Shown: piece after piece, positions 30,716-30,925 of the stretch
How positions within the stretch are numbered: position 1 is the stretch's first letter
Layout of the letters: every line of letters begins with the position of its first letter
IMG/VR virus record: IMGVR_UViG_3300049855_000530
Span: 1-30,925 of that record
DNA: 30,925 nt
Strand: one strand, 5' to 3'
DNA from: a virus
Made by a program: the position numbers and the translations under genes
Notes under the pieces: model-generated
What the model saw: the letters and a program-made list of their open reading frames with translations, nothing else
What the model was told of the DNA's origin: nothing
The model's database searches: none

Positions 30716-30925
30716 ATGATTTACGGAATAGTCTTCTTTGACCTTTGCAAGAAATTCGATGTTACGGCGGTCGAATTCCTGTACTTATACATGGTTCGCG
30801 GCCTATCCATGCAAGCCCGAAACGAATTTTGGTGCATCGCCCCAAACTCTTATTTTTCCGAAACGATCGGCGTAAGCGTGCGCACGATCCAAAACATGGG
30901 CGATGCGCTGGAGAAAAAAGAGCTT
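30716..30925 (+). CDS. Small winged-helix replication protein, cut by the window end
   Basis: From ATG 30716 the frame is open for 70 codons to the window end. Seen: a helical protein whose last part, SETIGVSVRTIQNMGDALEK, is a helix-turn-helix of the replication-initiator/DnaD-like kind seen in phage RepO-type proteins. If the end is joined to base 1, the frame adds four residues and stops at TGA 13-15, overlapping the helicase-loader start as ATGA, so a 74-residue protein coupled to the loader results. It lies behind a promoter and switch-like leader. Confidence 0.65.
   Translation, partial: MIYGIVFFDLCKKFDVTAVEFLYLYMVRGLSMQARNEFWCIAPNSYFSETIGVSVRTIQNMGDALEKKEL

Overview
The window looks like a roughly 31-kb genome, or nearly all of one, of a tailed phage with an HK97-type head and a long, non-contractile-looking tail. 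Its host is probably a member of the Bacteroidetes. Host evidence: several promoters fit the Bacteroidetes form TTTG/TTG-N19-20-TAnnTTTG, most start codons lack a strong Shine-Dalgarno sequence and are preceded by A-rich leaders, and the head, tail and recombination proteins resemble those of gut Bacteroidetes phages. No host chromosomal gene and no integrase are visible. The last bases read in frame into the first bases and give a stop that overlaps the first start codon, so the sequence is probably a circular or circularly permuted genome opened inside an operon.

Layout. (1) Early module A spans the junction: a promoter at 30561-30591, a switch-like leader RNA, a small winged-helix replication protein (30716 to end, continuing at base 1), a DnaC-like helicase loader, a cytosine-C5-methyltransferase-like protein and a PAPS-reductase-like PP-loop protein, closed by a terminator at 2298. 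(2) Late module, 2353-22418, plus strand: a fiber-like structural protein, small and large terminase, portal, prohead protease, capsid, connector and tail-completion proteins, tail protein, an inserted adenine/cytosine-N methyltransferase, tape measure, tail-tip and fiber proteins, and a one-pass membrane protein. (3) Recombination module, 22455-26028, minus strand: seven tightly packed genes including a RuvC-like resolvase, a RecB-like PD-(D/E)XK exonuclease, an unknown protein in the usual recombinase position, and a DEDDh exonuclease. (4) Island 26102-27961: a small excisionase-like HTH protein and a four-pass membrane protein ending in a helix-turn-helix. (5) Plus-strand module 28052-30108: an SMC/RecF-like ATPase split by a -1 frameshift, a small unknown protein and a polynucleotide-kinase-like P-loop protein. 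A secreted protein gene at 30224 follows, behind a structured intergenic RNA or terminator.

The main regulatory observation is a 41-bp element (40 of 41 identical, 36 contiguous) present twice in inverted orientation at 26061-26101 and 27962-28002. Each copy contains a complete promoter facing outward, one driving the minus-strand recombination operon and one the ATPase/kinase operon. The non-consensus spacer is also identical, which suggests a shared operator. Three intergenic RNA structures are also worth attention: an antiterminator/terminator-like leader before the replication gene (30598-30704), a two-stem element at 30112-30202, and a minus-strand structured RNA candidate at 15747-15840. 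No endolysin could be recognised. All function calls come from reading motifs; no homology search was run.
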